Below, piece by piece: positions 8,029 through 17,858 of a DNA stretch of 64,000 bases. The stretch comes from Clostridium_AD sp050717635 (GTDB taxonomy: Bacteria > Bacillota > Clostridia > Clostridiales > Clostridiaceae). The notes under the pieces were generated by a model. It was not told the origin of the DNA. It ran no database searches and worked only from the letters and a program-made list of their open reading frames with translations. Position 1 is the first letter of the stretch; every line of letters starts with the position of its first letter. A program made the translations under genes and the position numbers. Location of the stretch: the NCBI RefSeq assembly GCF_050717635.1, contig NZ_JBOITO010000003.1, forward strand, positions 124,001 to 188,000. Direction: 5' to 3'.

Positions 8029-9102
8029 ATGAAAAAGATTTATCCTTGTGTGGAAGTGGATTTAGCAAAATTAACACACAACGTAAAGAATGTATTAGCC
8101 ATGTGTAATAAAACGTATATAGAGGTTACTATGGTAACTAAAGTCTTTTGTGCAAATAAGCCTATTGTTGAGACTATACTTAGCGCTGGAGTTAAATCAG
8201 TTGCAGATTCTAGAATTATGAATTTAAAAAAAATGAATGATTTAAATTGTAATAAGATGATGCTTAGAATTCCAATGATAAGTGAAGCATATGAGGTTGC
8301 AAAATATAGTGATGTAAGCTTAAATTCGGAGCTTTCTACAATTGTGAAGCTGGGTGAAGCTTCACAAGATTTAAATAAAATTCATAATATTATACTAATG
8401 GTAGATTTAGGAGATTTAAGAGAGGGAGTATTAGCTGAGGATGTAGGTTCCATAGTTAAAGAAATAGTAAAATTAGATAATATTAAGTTAATTGGACTGG
8501 GCACGAATCTTACTTGTTATGGTGGAGTAATTCCTGATAGAGAAAACTTGGGGAAACTTATAGAGTTAAAATGGGATGTAGAAAAAACCTTTGGACTTAG
8601 TTTATCCGTAATTTCAGGAGGAAACTCTAGTAGTCTTTATATGGTTATGAATGGTACTATGCCAGAAGAAATTAATCAGCTTAGGATAGGTGAGTCAATA
8701 GTTCTTGGTAGGGAAACTGCTTATGGACTCTCTGTGCCTAATTGTTATGAAGATGTTTTTATATTAAAGGGTGAAATAATTGAAATAAAGAGCAAACCAA
8801 CATTACCAAGGGGTATTATAGGAATGGATGCTTTTGGTAATAAACCTAATTTTAAAGATGAAGGAATAAGAAAAAGAGCTATTATTGCAGTAGGAAGACA
8901 AGATATAAGACTGGAAGGGTTAGTTCCAATTGACCATAATATAAGTATTTTTGGTGCAAGTAGTGATCATCTAATTATAGATGTAACGGATTGTGAAAAA
9001 GAACTAATAGTGGGAGATATAGTGGACTTTAAAATAGATTATGGTTGTCTTTTAGCAGCTATGACCTCCCCTTATGTTGAAAAGTATTATAATAATTTAT
9101 AA
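8029..9102 (+). CDS. orr: Ornithine racemase (alanine racemase-type, PLP)
   Basis: 357 residues with the alanine-racemase N-terminal barrel. The PLP lysine is K38 in MVTKVFCANKP, and a late beta domain carries the second-subunit catalytic region. It converts L-ornithine to D-ornithine, the substrate of OraSE, in the cytoplasm. Alanine racemase or a YhfX-like racemase would look similar; placement inside the ornithine operon decides for Orr. AAGGAGAG lies before the ATG, 18 bases after the GlmL-like gene. Confidence 0.92.
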   Translation: MKKIYPCVEVDLAKLTHNVKNVLAMCNKTYIEVTMVTKVFCANKPIVETILSAGVKSVADSRIMNLKKMNDLNCNKMMLRIPMISEAYEVAKYSDVSLNSELSTIVKLGEASQDLNKIHNIILMVDLGDLREGVLAEDVGSIVKEIVKLDNIKLIGLGTNLTCYGGVIPDRENLGKLIELKWDVEKTFGLSLSVISGGNSSSLYMVMNGTMPEEINQLRIGESIVLGRETAYGLSVPNCYEDVFILKGEIIEIKSKPTLPRGIIGMDAFGNKPNFKDEGIRKRAIIAVGRQDIRLEGLVPIDHNISIFGASSDHLIIDVTDCEKELIVGDIVDFKIDYGCLLAAMTSPYVEKYYNNL

Positions 9103-9123
9103 AATTATGAGGAGGAAAATATT

Positions 9124-10179
9124 ATGAAAAATAAGATAAGAGTAGTAGTTTGGGGACTTGGCGTAATGGGAAGCGGTATTGCTAAAATGGTACTTAATAA
9201 AGAGGGGTTTACTATCGTAGGTGCTATAGATATGGATCCGAGTAAAGTTTCTAAAAAACTTTATGAAGTATTAGGTGTAGAAGCGAGTGAAGATAATTCT
9301 TGCATAGTTACAAAAAATGCTGAAGATGTTATAAAGAAAGGTTATGCAGATGTTTGTCTTATGGCCACAGCTTCGTTTACGAAAGTTGTATTCCCATTAA
9401 TAAAAATGGCTGCAGAAGCTGGCATGGATGTTGTAACAACAGCAGAAGAAATGTCCTACCCAAGGGCACTAGATAACGAATTATCAGATGAAATGGATAG
9501 AATTGCTAAAGAAAATAAGGTTTCTATATTAGGAACTGGAGTAAATCCAGGCTTTATAATGGATTTAGTTGCCATAATGCTTACAGGAGTTTGTGATACA
9601 GTTGATAGCATAAACGCTACTAGAGTTAATGACCTAGCTTGCTTTGGTAAAGCAGTTATGGTTGAGCAAGGAATAGGACTCAAAAAAGAAGAATTTATAC
9701 AAGGCGTTAAAGACAATACAATAGATGGACATGTTGGATTTTTACAATCCTTTGGAATGTTTGAAGAAGCATTTAATATAAAGCTTAATAATATTAGGCA
9801 AGAAAAATCACCGATTTTAACAACTATTCCACGTAGTACTGATATTGTTTCAGTAAAAGCTGGAGACGTTGCTGGATGTAAACAATTAGGATTTGCAGAT
9901 TTAGGAGATAAATTATTTATCACAATGGAACATCCTCAACAGATCAAACCAGAAATGGAGAATATTGATACTGGAGATTATGTAACTATTAAGGGTGTTC
10001 CAGACTTGAACCTTCAAATAAAACCAGAAATACCAGGTGGAATTGCTACAATAGCTATATGTGTTAATATGATTCCACTTGTAATGAATGCAGAGCCAGG
10101 ATTAAAAACAATGCTTGATTTACCAGTTCCAAGAGCTATTCTTGGGGACGTTAGAAATTTAATAAAGGTAAGAAAATAA
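9124..10179 (+). CDS. ord: 2,4-diaminopentanoate dehydrogenase
   Basis: 351 residues with an N-terminal Rossmann domain (VVWGLGVMGSGIAKMV, residues about 8-23), as in the dihydrodipicolinate-reductase-like family of Ord. It oxidatively deaminates 2,4-diaminopentanoate to 2-amino-4-oxopentanoate with NAD(P)+, linking OraSE to OrtAB. It is the last gene of the operon, has a GAGGAGG ribosome site, and is followed by a strong terminator. In several clostridia ord is at the front of the cluster, so the order here differs. Confidence 0.93.
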   Translation: MKNKIRVVVWGLGVMGSGIAKMVLNKEGFTIVGAIDMDPSKVSKKLYEVLGVEASEDNSCIVTKNAEDVIKKGYADVCLMATASFTKVVFPLIKMAAEAGMDVVTTAEEMSYPRALDNELSDEMDRIAKENKVSILGTGVNPGFIMDLVAIMLTGVCDTVDSINATRVNDLACFGKAVMVEQGIGLKKEEFIQGVKDNTIDGHVGFLQSFGMFEEAFNIKLNNIRQEKSPILTTIPRSTDIVSVKAGDVAGCKQLGFADLGDKLFITMEHPQQIKPEMENIDTGDYVTIKGVPDLNLQIKPEIPGGIATIAICVNMIPLVMNAEPGLKTMLDLPVPRAILGDVRNLIKVRK

Positions 10180-10213
10180 TTAGGAGGAGCGTAAGCTCCT
10201 CCTAATTATTTTT
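10179..10213 (+). terminator. Rho-independent terminator of ornithine operon
   Basis: Twelve-bp perfect stem ATTAGGAGGAGC / GCTCCTCCTAAT (10179-10190, 10195-10206) with GTAA loop, followed by a T-rich stretch, starting at the ord stop codon. The rest of the gap to 10527 holds the promoter at 10421-10449; nothing else was recognised. Confidence 0.9.
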
Positions 10214-10420
10214 ATTTTTTCTGATTTAAAAATTATAGACATCCTTGTATTTTGTAAAGAATACTTCTATGGAATTCAAGGTGTTTTTAATCTAGAAATA
10301 TGATATGTAATTAAACGAATAAATTAATATTAATGGTATAAACTAAATATGATATTATTCATGAAGTTTTAATATTGTTCATAAAATTATGTACTAAGTG
10401 TGTCGATATTTGTTGCAAGG

Positions 10421-10449
10421 TTGATTTTCTTAGGAAAATTTGGTACAAT
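10421..10449 (+). promoter_or_regulatory. Sigma-A-type promoter of betaine transporter operon
   Basis: TTGATT (10421-10426), 17 bases, TACAAT (10444-10449). About 75 bases upstream of the ATPase gene at 10527. Osmotic control is expected from the operon's function, but no specific element is visible. Confidence 0.6.
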
Positions 10450-10526
10450 TAAGGAATGTGATATTAATCGGAATGATTATTGTACATATTTAATAATGCA
10501 GTTTAACTAAAGAAAGAGGTGGATAA

Positions 10527-11744
10527 ATGTTAAAAATTGAAGTTAAAGGTTTGACCAAAATTTTCGGCAAAAACCCTAAACACGGAATTAGGCTTTTAGA
10601 AGAAGGAAAGTCAAAAACAGATATTCTAAAAGAAACTGGAATGACAGTAGGTGTAAATAGGGTATCCTTTGAAGTGCAGGCTGGAGAAGTTTTTGTGATT
10701 ATGGGATTGTCAGGAAGTGGAAAATCCACTCTTGTTAGATTAATAAATCGCCTAATTGAGCCAAACGCGGGCAGTGTATTAGTAGATGGTGAAGATTTAG
10801 CAATAATGGATAAAAACAAATTAAGACAAACCAGAAGAAAAAAACTAAGCATGGTTTTTCAGGGATTCGGATTATTTCCTCATCGTACTATATTGGAAAA
10901 TGCTGGATATGGACTGGAAGTACAAGGAATGAAGAAAAGTGAAATTCAAGAAATTGCTCGTAAATCATTAGAAATGGTAGGACTTGTAGGATATGCAGAT
11001 CAATATCCAAGTCAATTATCAGGAGGAATGAAGCAAAGGGTAGGGCTTGCAAGAGCGTTAGCTAATGATCCTGATATTCTACTCATGGATGAAGCATTTT
11101 CAGCACTAGACCCATTGATTCGTAAAGAGATGCAAGATGAACTTTTAGGATTACAATTATCTATGCATAAAACAATTATATTTATAACTCATGACTTAGA
11201 TGAGGCACTTAAAATTGGAGATAGGATTGCAATAATGAAAGATGGAATAATTGCACAGATTGGTACTCCAGAAGAAATCATGACAAACCCAGCTGATGAT
11301 TATGTTAGAAAATTTGTTGAAGACGTAGATAGATCAAAGGTTTTCTCAGCACAACATGTTATGAAGCGTCCGGAAACTATAGAGGTGGAAAAGCATGGTC
11401 CTCGAGTTGCACTACAACGTATGAAGCAAGCTGGAATTTCAAGTATTTATGTTGTTAATAAAAACAGAGAATTCCTTGGTGTTGTAACTGCAGATGCTGC
11501 ATCAGAAGCAGTGAAAAATGGAAATAAGGATATCTATGATGTTATGATTACAGATGTTCCTGTAGTTGCTCCAGATTTATCATTAAATGATTTATTTGAG
11601 ATAATCCATAATTCACCTGTACCAGTAGCTGTTGTTGAAGATAAGATATTAAAAGGAATTATAGTTCGAGGTGCAGTCCTTGCGGCTCTTGCAGGAAATG
11701 AGGTGAATCTAAATGACACAAATACCACAATTACCAATAGTTAA
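10527..11744 (+). CDS. opuAA: Glycine betaine/proline ABC transporter ATP-binding protein with CBS domains
   Basis: 405 residues. ABC ATPase of the ProV/OpuAA type: Walker A GLSGSGKST about residues 65-73, signature LSGGMKQR, and Walker B ILLMDEAFSALDP. Two C-terminal CBS domains (about 275-395) are the usual osmo-sensing module of OpuA ATPases. It powers uptake of compatible solutes across the membrane. AAAGAGGTGG precedes the ATG. Its 3' end overlaps the permease start by 32 bases, so the two are probably co-translated. ProV and OpuCA are equally good family names. Confidence 0.92.
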   Translation: MLKIEVKGLTKIFGKNPKHGIRLLEEGKSKTDILKETGMTVGVNRVSFEVQAGEVFVIMGLSGSGKSTLVRLINRLIEPNAGSVLVDGEDLAIMDKNKLRQTRRKKLSMVFQGFGLFPHRTILENAGYGLEVQGMKKSEIQEIARKSLEMVGLVGYADQYPSQLSGGMKQRVGLARALANDPDILLMDEAFSALDPLIRKEMQDELLGLQLSMHKTIIFITHDLDEALKIGDRIAIMKDGIIAQIGTPEEIMTNPADDYVRKFVEDVDRSKVFSAQHVMKRPETIEVEKHGPRVALQRMKQAGISSIYVVNKNREFLGVVTADAASEAVKNGNKDIYDVMITDVPVVAPDLSLNDLFEIIHNSPVPVAVVEDKILKGIIVRGAVLAALAGNEVNLNDTNTTITNS

Positions 11745-12555
11745 ATGGGCTGACATGCTTGTAGCATGGCTTAGAGAAAATGCTCAATGGTTTTTTGAAC
11801 CAATTAAAGATTTGCTTGATGGCATTGTAACTGGTTTAAGTGATGCTTTAATAGCTATACCGCCATTAGTTTTTATTTTACTTGTGGTAGCATTAACTAT
11901 ATTCTTAACCAAGAAAAAATGGGGATTATCTGTATTTGCATTACTAGGATTACTATTAATACAAAATCTTGGATATTGGGAACAAACAATGCTTACTCTG
12001 TCACTTATATTAACGTCTAGTTCAATATCAATTCTAATAGGAGTTCCTGTTGGAATTTGGATGTCAAAAAACAAAACGGTTCAAAATATAATAACACCAG
12101 TATTAGACTTTATGCAGACAATGCCTGCATTTGTTTATTTAATACCAGCTGTTTCTTTCTTTGGAATAGGAATGGTACCAGGAATTATTGCATCTGTTAT
12201 ATTTGCAATGCCCCCAGTGGTAAGGTTAACTAATCTTGGTATTCGCCAAGTTTCTGAAGAATTGATTGAAGCAGCAAATGCCTTTGGTTCAACCCCTACT
12301 CAGAAACTATTTAAAGTACAACTACCACTTGCAAAAAACACAATTATGGCAGGAGTTAACCAAACAATTATGTTATCGCTATCTATGGTAGTTATAGCTT
12401 CAATGATTGGTGCAGATGGGTTAGGTGTTGAAGTTTTTAGAGCGGTAACAAGAAATGAAGCCGGACAAGGTTTTGCTTCGGGAATTGCTATTGTTATATT
12501 AGCGATGATACTAGACAGAATAACACAAGCACTAAATAAAAAAAGTAATGGTTAA
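11713..12555 (+). CDS. opuAB: Glycine betaine/proline ABC transporter permease
   Basis: 280 residues with about six membrane helices and the BPD inner-membrane signature (EAANAFGSTPTQKLFKVQLP, about residues 190-209), where the EAA loop docks on the ATPase. It belongs to the ProW/OpuAB family, here without a fused binding domain because the binding protein is encoded next. Its start lies inside the ATPase gene, after GAGGTG. It forms the membrane channel for betaine-type solutes. Confidence 0.92.
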   Translation: MTQIPQLPIVKWADMLVAWLRENAQWFFEPIKDLLDGIVTGLSDALIAIPPLVFILLVVALTIFLTKKKWGLSVFALLGLLLIQNLGYWEQTMLTLSLILTSSSISILIGVPVGIWMSKNKTVQNIITPVLDFMQTMPAFVYLIPAVSFFGIGMVPGIIASVIFAMPPVVRLTNLGIRQVSEELIEAANAFGSTPTQKLFKVQLPLAKNTIMAGVNQTIMLSLSMVVIASMIGADGLGVEVFRAVTRNEAGQGFASGIAIVILAMILDRITQALNKKSNG

Positions 12556-12632
12556 AAGTTAAATTCAAATAATAATTTGTTAGAAATATTGACAAACTAA
12601 TATACATATATAATAAAAGGAGGAATAAATTT

Positions 12633-13532
12633 ATGATTAAAAACAATTGGAAAAAAATTAGTATGGTAGCCTTTAGTCTAGTAGCTCTAACTTTTGTTGG
12701 ATGTAGTAGTAAAAGCGGTGAAGGAACAAAAAAAGCTGATGCAACTTATGGTGAGCAAATGGATTATAAGATTACAGGTATAGATGCTGGGGCAGGCGTA
12801 ATGCAAGCTGCTGAAAAAGCTATGAAAGACTATGACACAAAATTTAAAGTACAGAGCAGTTCAGGCGCTGCTATGACACAAGCGCTTGCAGATGCTTATG
12901 CAAAAAAAGAACCAATTATAATTACTGGTTGGTCACCTCACTGGATGTTTAGTAAATATGATTTGAAATATTTAAAAGACCCTAAAAAATCTTTTGGTGA
13001 TGCTGAGCATATAAACACAGTAGTACGTAAGGATTTAAAAAAGGATGATCCTAATGCTTATAAAATATTAGACCAATTTGTTTGGGAACCATCAGACTCT
13101 GAATCTGTAATGCTAGAAATTAACGCAGGCAAAGACGCAAAGAAAATTGCAAGACAATGGATTACTGATAATAAAGAAAAAGTAAGCAAGTGGACAGAAG
13201 GAACAGAAAAAGTAGATGGTAAAGAAATCAAGCTTGCTTATGTTGCTTGGGATACAGAAATTGCTTCTACTAATGTAATTGGATTAGCACTGGAAGATAT
13301 GGGATACGAAGTTAAACTTACTCAAGTTGATGCTGGGCCTATGTGGGCTGCGGTAGGTAATGGAGATGTTGATGCTATTGTTGCAGCTTGGTTACCAGGT
13401 ACCCATGCAAAATATATAGAAGATTACAAAGGTAAAGTTGAAGATCTAGGACCAAATCTAGAGGGCGCTAAAATAGGTTTAGTTGTTCCGACATATATGG
13501 ACATTGATTCTATAGAAGATTTGGCTAAATAA
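12633..13532 (+). CDS. opuAC: Glycine betaine/choline-type ABC substrate-binding lipoprotein
   Basis: 299 residues. A lipoprotein signal peptide ends in the lipobox FVGC at about residue 24, so the mature protein is anchored outside the cell membrane. The rest is an OpuAC/ProX-type binding domain, with tryptophans such as GWSPHWMF and AAWLPGTHAKY typical of the aromatic box for quaternary amines. It delivers solute to the OpuAB permease. AAAGGAGG ribosome site; 77 bases separate it from the permease, enough for a separate RNA processing point. Confidence 0.92.
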   Translation: MIKNNWKKISMVAFSLVALTFVGCSSKSGEGTKKADATYGEQMDYKITGIDAGAGVMQAAEKAMKDYDTKFKVQSSSGAAMTQALADAYAKKEPIIITGWSPHWMFSKYDLKYLKDPKKSFGDAEHINTVVRKDLKKDDPNAYKILDQFVWEPSDSESVMLEINAGKDAKKIARQWITDNKEKVSKWTEGTEKVDGKEIKLAYVAWDTEIASTNVIGLALEDMGYEVKLTQVDAGPMWAAVGNGDVDAIVAAWLPGTHAKYIEDYKGKVEDLGPNLEGAKIGLVVPTYMDIDSIEDLAK

Positions 13533-13541
13533 ATATAAGTT

Positions 13542-13570
13542 AAAAAAGGACCTTTAAGGTCCTTTTTTTT
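13542..13570 (+). terminator. Terminator of betaine transporter operon
   Basis: Eleven-bp stem AAAAAAGGACC / GGTCCTTTTTT (13542-13552, 13558-13568) with a five-base loop and a continuing T tract, ten bases after the opuAC stop. Confidence 0.9.
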
Positions 13571-13668
13571 AAATTTCAATCATAATATAGAGATAGATTA
13601 TCGTTTGTTTAAAAGATGTTCACTAAAATAGTATTGTATAAGTAAAGTATATATGCTACCATGTAATC

Positions 13669-13764
13669 ATAAAAGAAAAGGTTTTCTATTGATTCTATTT
13701 AAGTTAAACTTGCGTACTTATAAGAGTACGTTTTAAAATTAATGATAAAAGAAAAGGTTTTCTA
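13669..13764 (+). promoter_or_regulatory. Paired 20-bp direct repeats upstream of galK (candidate operators)
   Basis: ATAAAAGAAAAGGTTTTCTA occurs twice without change, at 13669-13688 and 13745-13764. The core AGAAAAGGTTTTCT is a near-perfect palindrome, as expected for a dimeric repressor site. A small hairpin, CGTACT/AGTACG, lies between the two copies. The likely user is the LacI-type regulator encoded at 16826; two spaced operators would allow looping. No clear sigma-A promoter could be fixed here. Confidence 0.5.
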
Positions 13765-13839
13765 CCGCGGCTTTATGCTGATAACAGGTTTAACAAATAT
13801 TACAAAAAATATTCTACTAAATAATTTGGAGGTACTAAT

Positions 13840-15000
13840 ATGGATATTAAAAAGCTTAAGGAGATATTCACAAAAATTTATGGGGAAAATAGCGATTGTA
13901 CATTTTTCTCGCCAGGAAGAATAAATCTTATAGGGGAACACATTGATTACAATGGTGGATTTGTTTTCCCTTGCGCTTTAGATTTTGGAATTTATGGTTT
14001 GGTTAAAATAAGAGAAGATGATAAAATTAACTTTGCTTCCACAAATTTCGATTTAGTGGTTAATTCAAATTTGAAGGATATAAAATATATTGTGGAAGAT
14101 GACTGGGCTAATTATCCCAAAGGCGTAATAAAAATAATGAAAGATAACGGATATGATGTTAAAGGCATGGATATTTTAATAAGCGGTAATATACCAAATG
14201 GTGCGGGGCTATCTTCCTCAGCGTCATTGGAGGTTCTTACAGCTGAAATAGTTAATAATCTATTTAATAAGGGCAGCATTGATAAGATAGAATTAGTTAA
14301 AATGTCACAAAAAGCTGAAAATGATTTTGTTGGTGTGAATTGTGGAATTATGGATCAATTTGCAATTCTAATGGGCAAAACAGCTAAGGCTATTCTTCTT
14401 AATTGTGAGACGTTAGAATATAATTATGCAGATGTTAACCTTTTAGATTGTGATATTGTCATAATGAATACAAATAAAAGGCGTGCACTTAATGAATCAA
14501 AATATAATGAAAGAAGAGCTGAATGTGAAAAAGCACTAGAAGTAATAAGAACGGTAAAAGACATAAAAAATTTATGTGAATTGAAGCCAGAAGAATTTGA
14601 TGAAATAGAGAATTTATTTACAGATGAAAGGATTAAAAATAGAGCAAAACATGCAGTATATGAAAACGCAAGAGTAATAAGAGCATTTAATTGTTTAAAT
14701 AATGGAGATCTTATTGAATTCGGAAGGTTGCTTATGGAATCTCATGATTCATTAAAACATTTATATGAAGTTACAGGAAAAGAACTTGACACAATTGTAG
14801 AGGAAGCACTGCTTACAGATGGATGCATAGGTGCAAGGATGACAGGTGCAGGGTTTGGAGGGTGTGCAATTGCAGTAGTAAAAAAAGATAAGATAGAATC
14901 ATTTATCAGTAGAGTGAAAGATAAGTATACAAAAAGAATCGGTTACGAGCCAAGCTTTTATTCCACAGGAATTGGAGAGGGAACTCATAGAGTAGAATAA
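13840..15000 (+). CDS. galK: Galactokinase
   Basis: 386 residues, normal for GalK. The galactokinase signature GRINLIGEHIDYNGGFVFP is at about residues 27-45, the GHMP ATP-binding motif PNGAGLSSSASLEV is at about 118-131, and the third GHMP motif ARMTGAGFGGCAIA is near the C-terminus. It phosphorylates galactose to galactose-1-phosphate in the first Leloir step. GGAGG lies before the ATG. The rest of the Leloir genes (galT, galE) are not in the window, so they must be elsewhere. Confidence 0.95.
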   Translation: MDIKKLKEIFTKIYGENSDCTFFSPGRINLIGEHIDYNGGFVFPCALDFGIYGLVKIREDDKINFASTNFDLVVNSNLKDIKYIVEDDWANYPKGVIKIMKDNGYDVKGMDILISGNIPNGAGLSSSASLEVLTAEIVNNLFNKGSIDKIELVKMSQKAENDFVGVNCGIMDQFAILMGKTAKAILLNCETLEYNYADVNLLDCDIVIMNTNKRRALNESKYNERRAECEKALEVIRTVKDIKNLCELKPEEFDEIENLFTDERIKNRAKHAVYENARVIRAFNCLNNGDLIEFGRLLMESHDSLKHLYEVTGKELDTIVEEALLTDGCIGARMTGAGFGGCAIAVVKKDKIESFISRVKDKYTKRIGYEPSFYSTGIGEGTHRVE

Positions 15001-15061
15001 TTATAATCCTAAAAAAGTTTTTATACTAAAATAAAGCAAACTAAAGATATGGAGATGTGTT

Positions 15062-16783
15062 ATGCAAAACTTAATTATTTTGTCGTTTTTATTTTTTACG
15101 GGTTCAGTCGGAGTGTTTACTTATTTAAAAATAAGAGGTAATAACAAGAAGAATGTGTCCAAGGATTCATACTTTTTAGGTGGACGTAGCTTAACGGGGG
15201 CAGTTATAGGATCATCACTTTTGCTTGCAAATTTAAGTGCAGCAAACTTTGTTGGTATGAGTGCACAAGCTTACAGTGGTAATATGAGTAATATGGCGTA
15301 TGAAGTTACTTCAGGACTTGTACTTGTTGTAGTGGCTATGTTTTTGTTGCCAAGATATTTGAAACAAGGAATAACAACAGTACCGGATTTTCTTGAGGAC
15401 AGATATGATTCTGGTGTTAAGAAAACCGTTTCAATATTATTTTTATTGCTATATGTATTAAATTTACTTCCTACTACACTTTATTCCGGAGCTATTGCTC
15501 TAAGTCAGATATTTGATTTGCAAAATACTTTCGGAATAAGTTATGAGGCAAGTATATGGATTACAGTATGGGTTATAGGTATAATTGGTTTTTTCTATGC
15601 AATAATAGGAGGACTCAAAGCAATTGCAATAGCTGATACATTAAATGGAATTGCACTTGCCATCGGTGGTTTAATGGTACCTTTCTTTGGACTCTTATAT
15701 CTTGGAAAGGGAAACTTTTCTAATGGATTATCAAATTTTGTAGCATCTTCACCAGATAAGTTAAATGCAGTGGGAGCTGCATCAGATCCTGTTCCTTTTG
15801 GTGCGGCAATTACAGGTTTATTATTAGTTAATCTTTATTATTGGGGAACTGATCAATCTATAATTCAGAGAGCGCTTGCAGCTAAAAATCTTAAAGAAGG
15901 TCAAAAGGGAGTAATTTTGGCAGGCTTTTTAAAGGTAATGACGCCTTTTATTGTAATTATACCAGGTATTATAGCTTTTCAAATATTTGGAGGAGGAGGA
16001 GTTAATCCCGATCTTATGTATTCAAAACTAGTTAATGTAGTCTTGCCAAAACCTTTAACAGGATTCTTTGCAGCAGCAATGTTTGGTGCAGTGCTAAGTA
16101 CATTTACTGGAGTTCTAAACAGTGCGTCAACATTATTTGCATTGAATGTATACGGCCCTATTTTTGGAAAAGGTAAAAGTGATAGTGAGGTTGTTGCAAA
16201 GGCCAAATACTTTGGTATAATAATAGCACTAGTGTCAATGTTCATAGGACCATTTATAATGTACGTACCACAAGGTTTATTTCAATATTTACAAACAATA
16301 AATGGATATTTTAATGTGCCTATATTTGCTGTAGTATTTATTGGTTATGTTACAAAAAGGGTTCCTGCAATTGCAGCAAAGATATCACTAGTATTTTTCG
16401 TAACAACTTATGGAATATTACAGAATGTAATTAAGCCAGATCTCAATTTCCTTTATCAACTGCCAATATTATTTGTAGCAAGTTGTGTACTTATGCTGAT
16501 AATAGGTAAAATTAAACCACGTGAAACTGCATATGTAATGAAAATGAAAACTGTAGTTGACGTAGAGCCTTGGGAGCATCGCCACGCAGCAGGTGGAGTA
16601 GTTGTATTTCTTATGATATCTATGTACATAGTATTCTCAAAACTTGGGCTAGCTTCAGGTAATGGAATTACAATTAGTACCTTTATGTATATACTAATTT
16701 TAGGAATTATAACATCTATTGCAGTAAGGTTTATAAAAAGAAGAGCTTTAGATAATAGTAAAAAAATTAAAGTTAGTAATTAG
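15062..16783 (+). CDS. Sodium/solute symporter (SSS family), probable galactose/glucose transporter
   Basis: 573 residues with about 13-14 hydrophobic segments and SSS-family features: GGRSLTGAVIGSSLLLANLSAANFVGMSAQAY near the N-terminus, and the sugar-type GTDQSIIQRALAAKN loop around residue 262, as in SGLT-like transporters. It would bring in galactose with sodium. It follows galK by 61 bases with a GGAG site and precedes the LacI-type regulator, so all three probably serve one sugar. The exact substrate is inferred from galK. Confidence 0.88.
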   Translation: MQNLIILSFLFFTGSVGVFTYLKIRGNNKKNVSKDSYFLGGRSLTGAVIGSSLLLANLSAANFVGMSAQAYSGNMSNMAYEVTSGLVLVVVAMFLLPRYLKQGITTVPDFLEDRYDSGVKKTVSILFLLLYVLNLLPTTLYSGAIALSQIFDLQNTFGISYEASIWITVWVIGIIGFFYAIIGGLKAIAIADTLNGIALAIGGLMVPFFGLLYLGKGNFSNGLSNFVASSPDKLNAVGAASDPVPFGAAITGLLLVNLYYWGTDQSIIQRALAAKNLKEGQKGVILAGFLKVMTPFIVIIPGIIAFQIFGGGGVNPDLMYSKLVNVVLPKPLTGFFAAAMFGAVLSTFTGVLNSASTLFALNVYGPIFGKGKSDSEVVAKAKYFGIIIALVSMFIGPFIMYVPQGLFQYLQTINGYFNVPIFAVVFIGYVTKRVPAIAAKISLVFFVTTYGILQNVIKPDLNFLYQLPILFVASCVLMLIIGKIKPRETAYVMKMKTVVDVEPWEHRHAAGGVVVFLMISMYIVFSKLGLASGNGITISTFMYILILGIITSIAVRFIKRRALDNSKKIKVSN

Positions 16784-16825
16784 ATATTACTGTTTCATGT
16801 AAAAAAAAATATTGGGGTGGCTATA

Positions 16826-17854
16826 ATGAAAGTTAATATAAGAGATGTTGCGAGGGAAGCTAATGTTTCTATGAGTACTGTATCAAGAGTAATGAATAAA
16901 AATTATCCTGTTAAAGAAGAAACCAGAATTAGAGTTGAAATAGCTGTGAAAAAGCTAAATTTTAGTCCTAATACGTTGGCAAGATCGTTAATTAGTCAAA
17001 ATACAAAAACAATAGGGATATTAGTTCCAAGCATAAACAATATCTTTTTTCCAACTGTAATTAAAGCTATTGAACATAACCTTAGAATAAACGGTTATTC
17101 AATTTATCTTTGTGACACAGATGATAATGCTGCTGAAGAGATAAATTATATAAAATCTCTTACAGGCAGACAAGTAGATGGTATTATAGTTATTGACCCT
17201 AAAACTGAGAATATGAAAAATGGGTACTATGAAAAAGTGAGTAGTGATATACCCCTAGTTTCAATCAATGGGTACAATGATAATATAAAATGTAATTTCG
17301 TATTAAATGATGAAGACAGTGGTGCAAGACAGGCTATGCAATATCTTTTAGAACTTGGGCATAAAAACATAATATTTGTAAGAGGCAGAGAAAGTTATTC
17401 ATACGATATAAAAGAAGATGTTTACAATAAATTCATGGAAGAAAATAATTTAGCTGCTCAAAAGAAAATTATTGATATTGGTGAAGGAAATAGTTATAAA
17501 ACTGTGAATGGCACAATGGATATAATGAGTAGTGAATTAGAAAAACTGAAAGCACCTTTAGCTGTATTTGCCTGTAATGATTTAATGGCCCTTGGAGTTA
17601 TGAATGCATGTAAAATAATGAACTTTGATGTACCTAATGATGTTTCCATAGTTGGATTTGATAATAGTTACATTTCAAGCATGGTTGAACCGAAGATTAC
17701 AACTGTAGATCAAAACATGTATTTGCTTGGAGAGAATGCTGCAAAAATGCTTTTGAACTTGATTTCAAATGGTAATGAGAAAGCTGGCAGAGTTAAATTA
17801 AAAACGCAACTTATTATTAGAAATAGTTGTAGCACTGCAAGGGATGATTTGTAA
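16826..17854 (+). CDS. LacI/GalR-family transcriptional regulator
   Basis: 342 residues from the ATG at 16826. The longer frame starting GTG at 16817 is rejected because that GTG is part of the GGGGTGG ribosome site. The N-terminal LacI helix-turn-helix is textbook (IRDVAREANVSMSTVSRVMN), followed by a periplasmic-binding-protein-like sugar-binding core (DGIIVIDP; FACNDLMALGVM; VSIVGFDN). It probably represses galK and the symporter through the repeats at 13669 and 13745 when galactose is absent. It is last in the gal unit and followed by palindrome copy B. Confidence 0.92.
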   Translation: MKVNIRDVAREANVSMSTVSRVMNKNYPVKEETRIRVEIAVKKLNFSPNTLARSLISQNTKTIGILVPSINNIFFPTVIKAIEHNLRINGYSIYLCDTDDNAAEEINYIKSLTGRQVDGIIVIDPKTENMKNGYYEKVSSDIPLVSINGYNDNIKCNFVLNDEDSGARQAMQYLLELGHKNIIFVRGRESYSYDIKEDVYNKFMEENNLAAQKKIIDIGEGNSYKTVNGTMDIMSSELEKLKAPLAVFACNDLMALGVMNACKIMNFDVPNDVSIVGFDNSYISSMVEPKITTVDQNMYLLGENAAKMLLNLISNGNEKAGRVKLKTQLIIRNSCSTARDDL

Positions 17855-17858
17855 ACAA

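Noticed and set aside
9456..9923. 155-codon frame antisense to ord
   Set aside because: Shadow of the ord coding sequence, no start signals.
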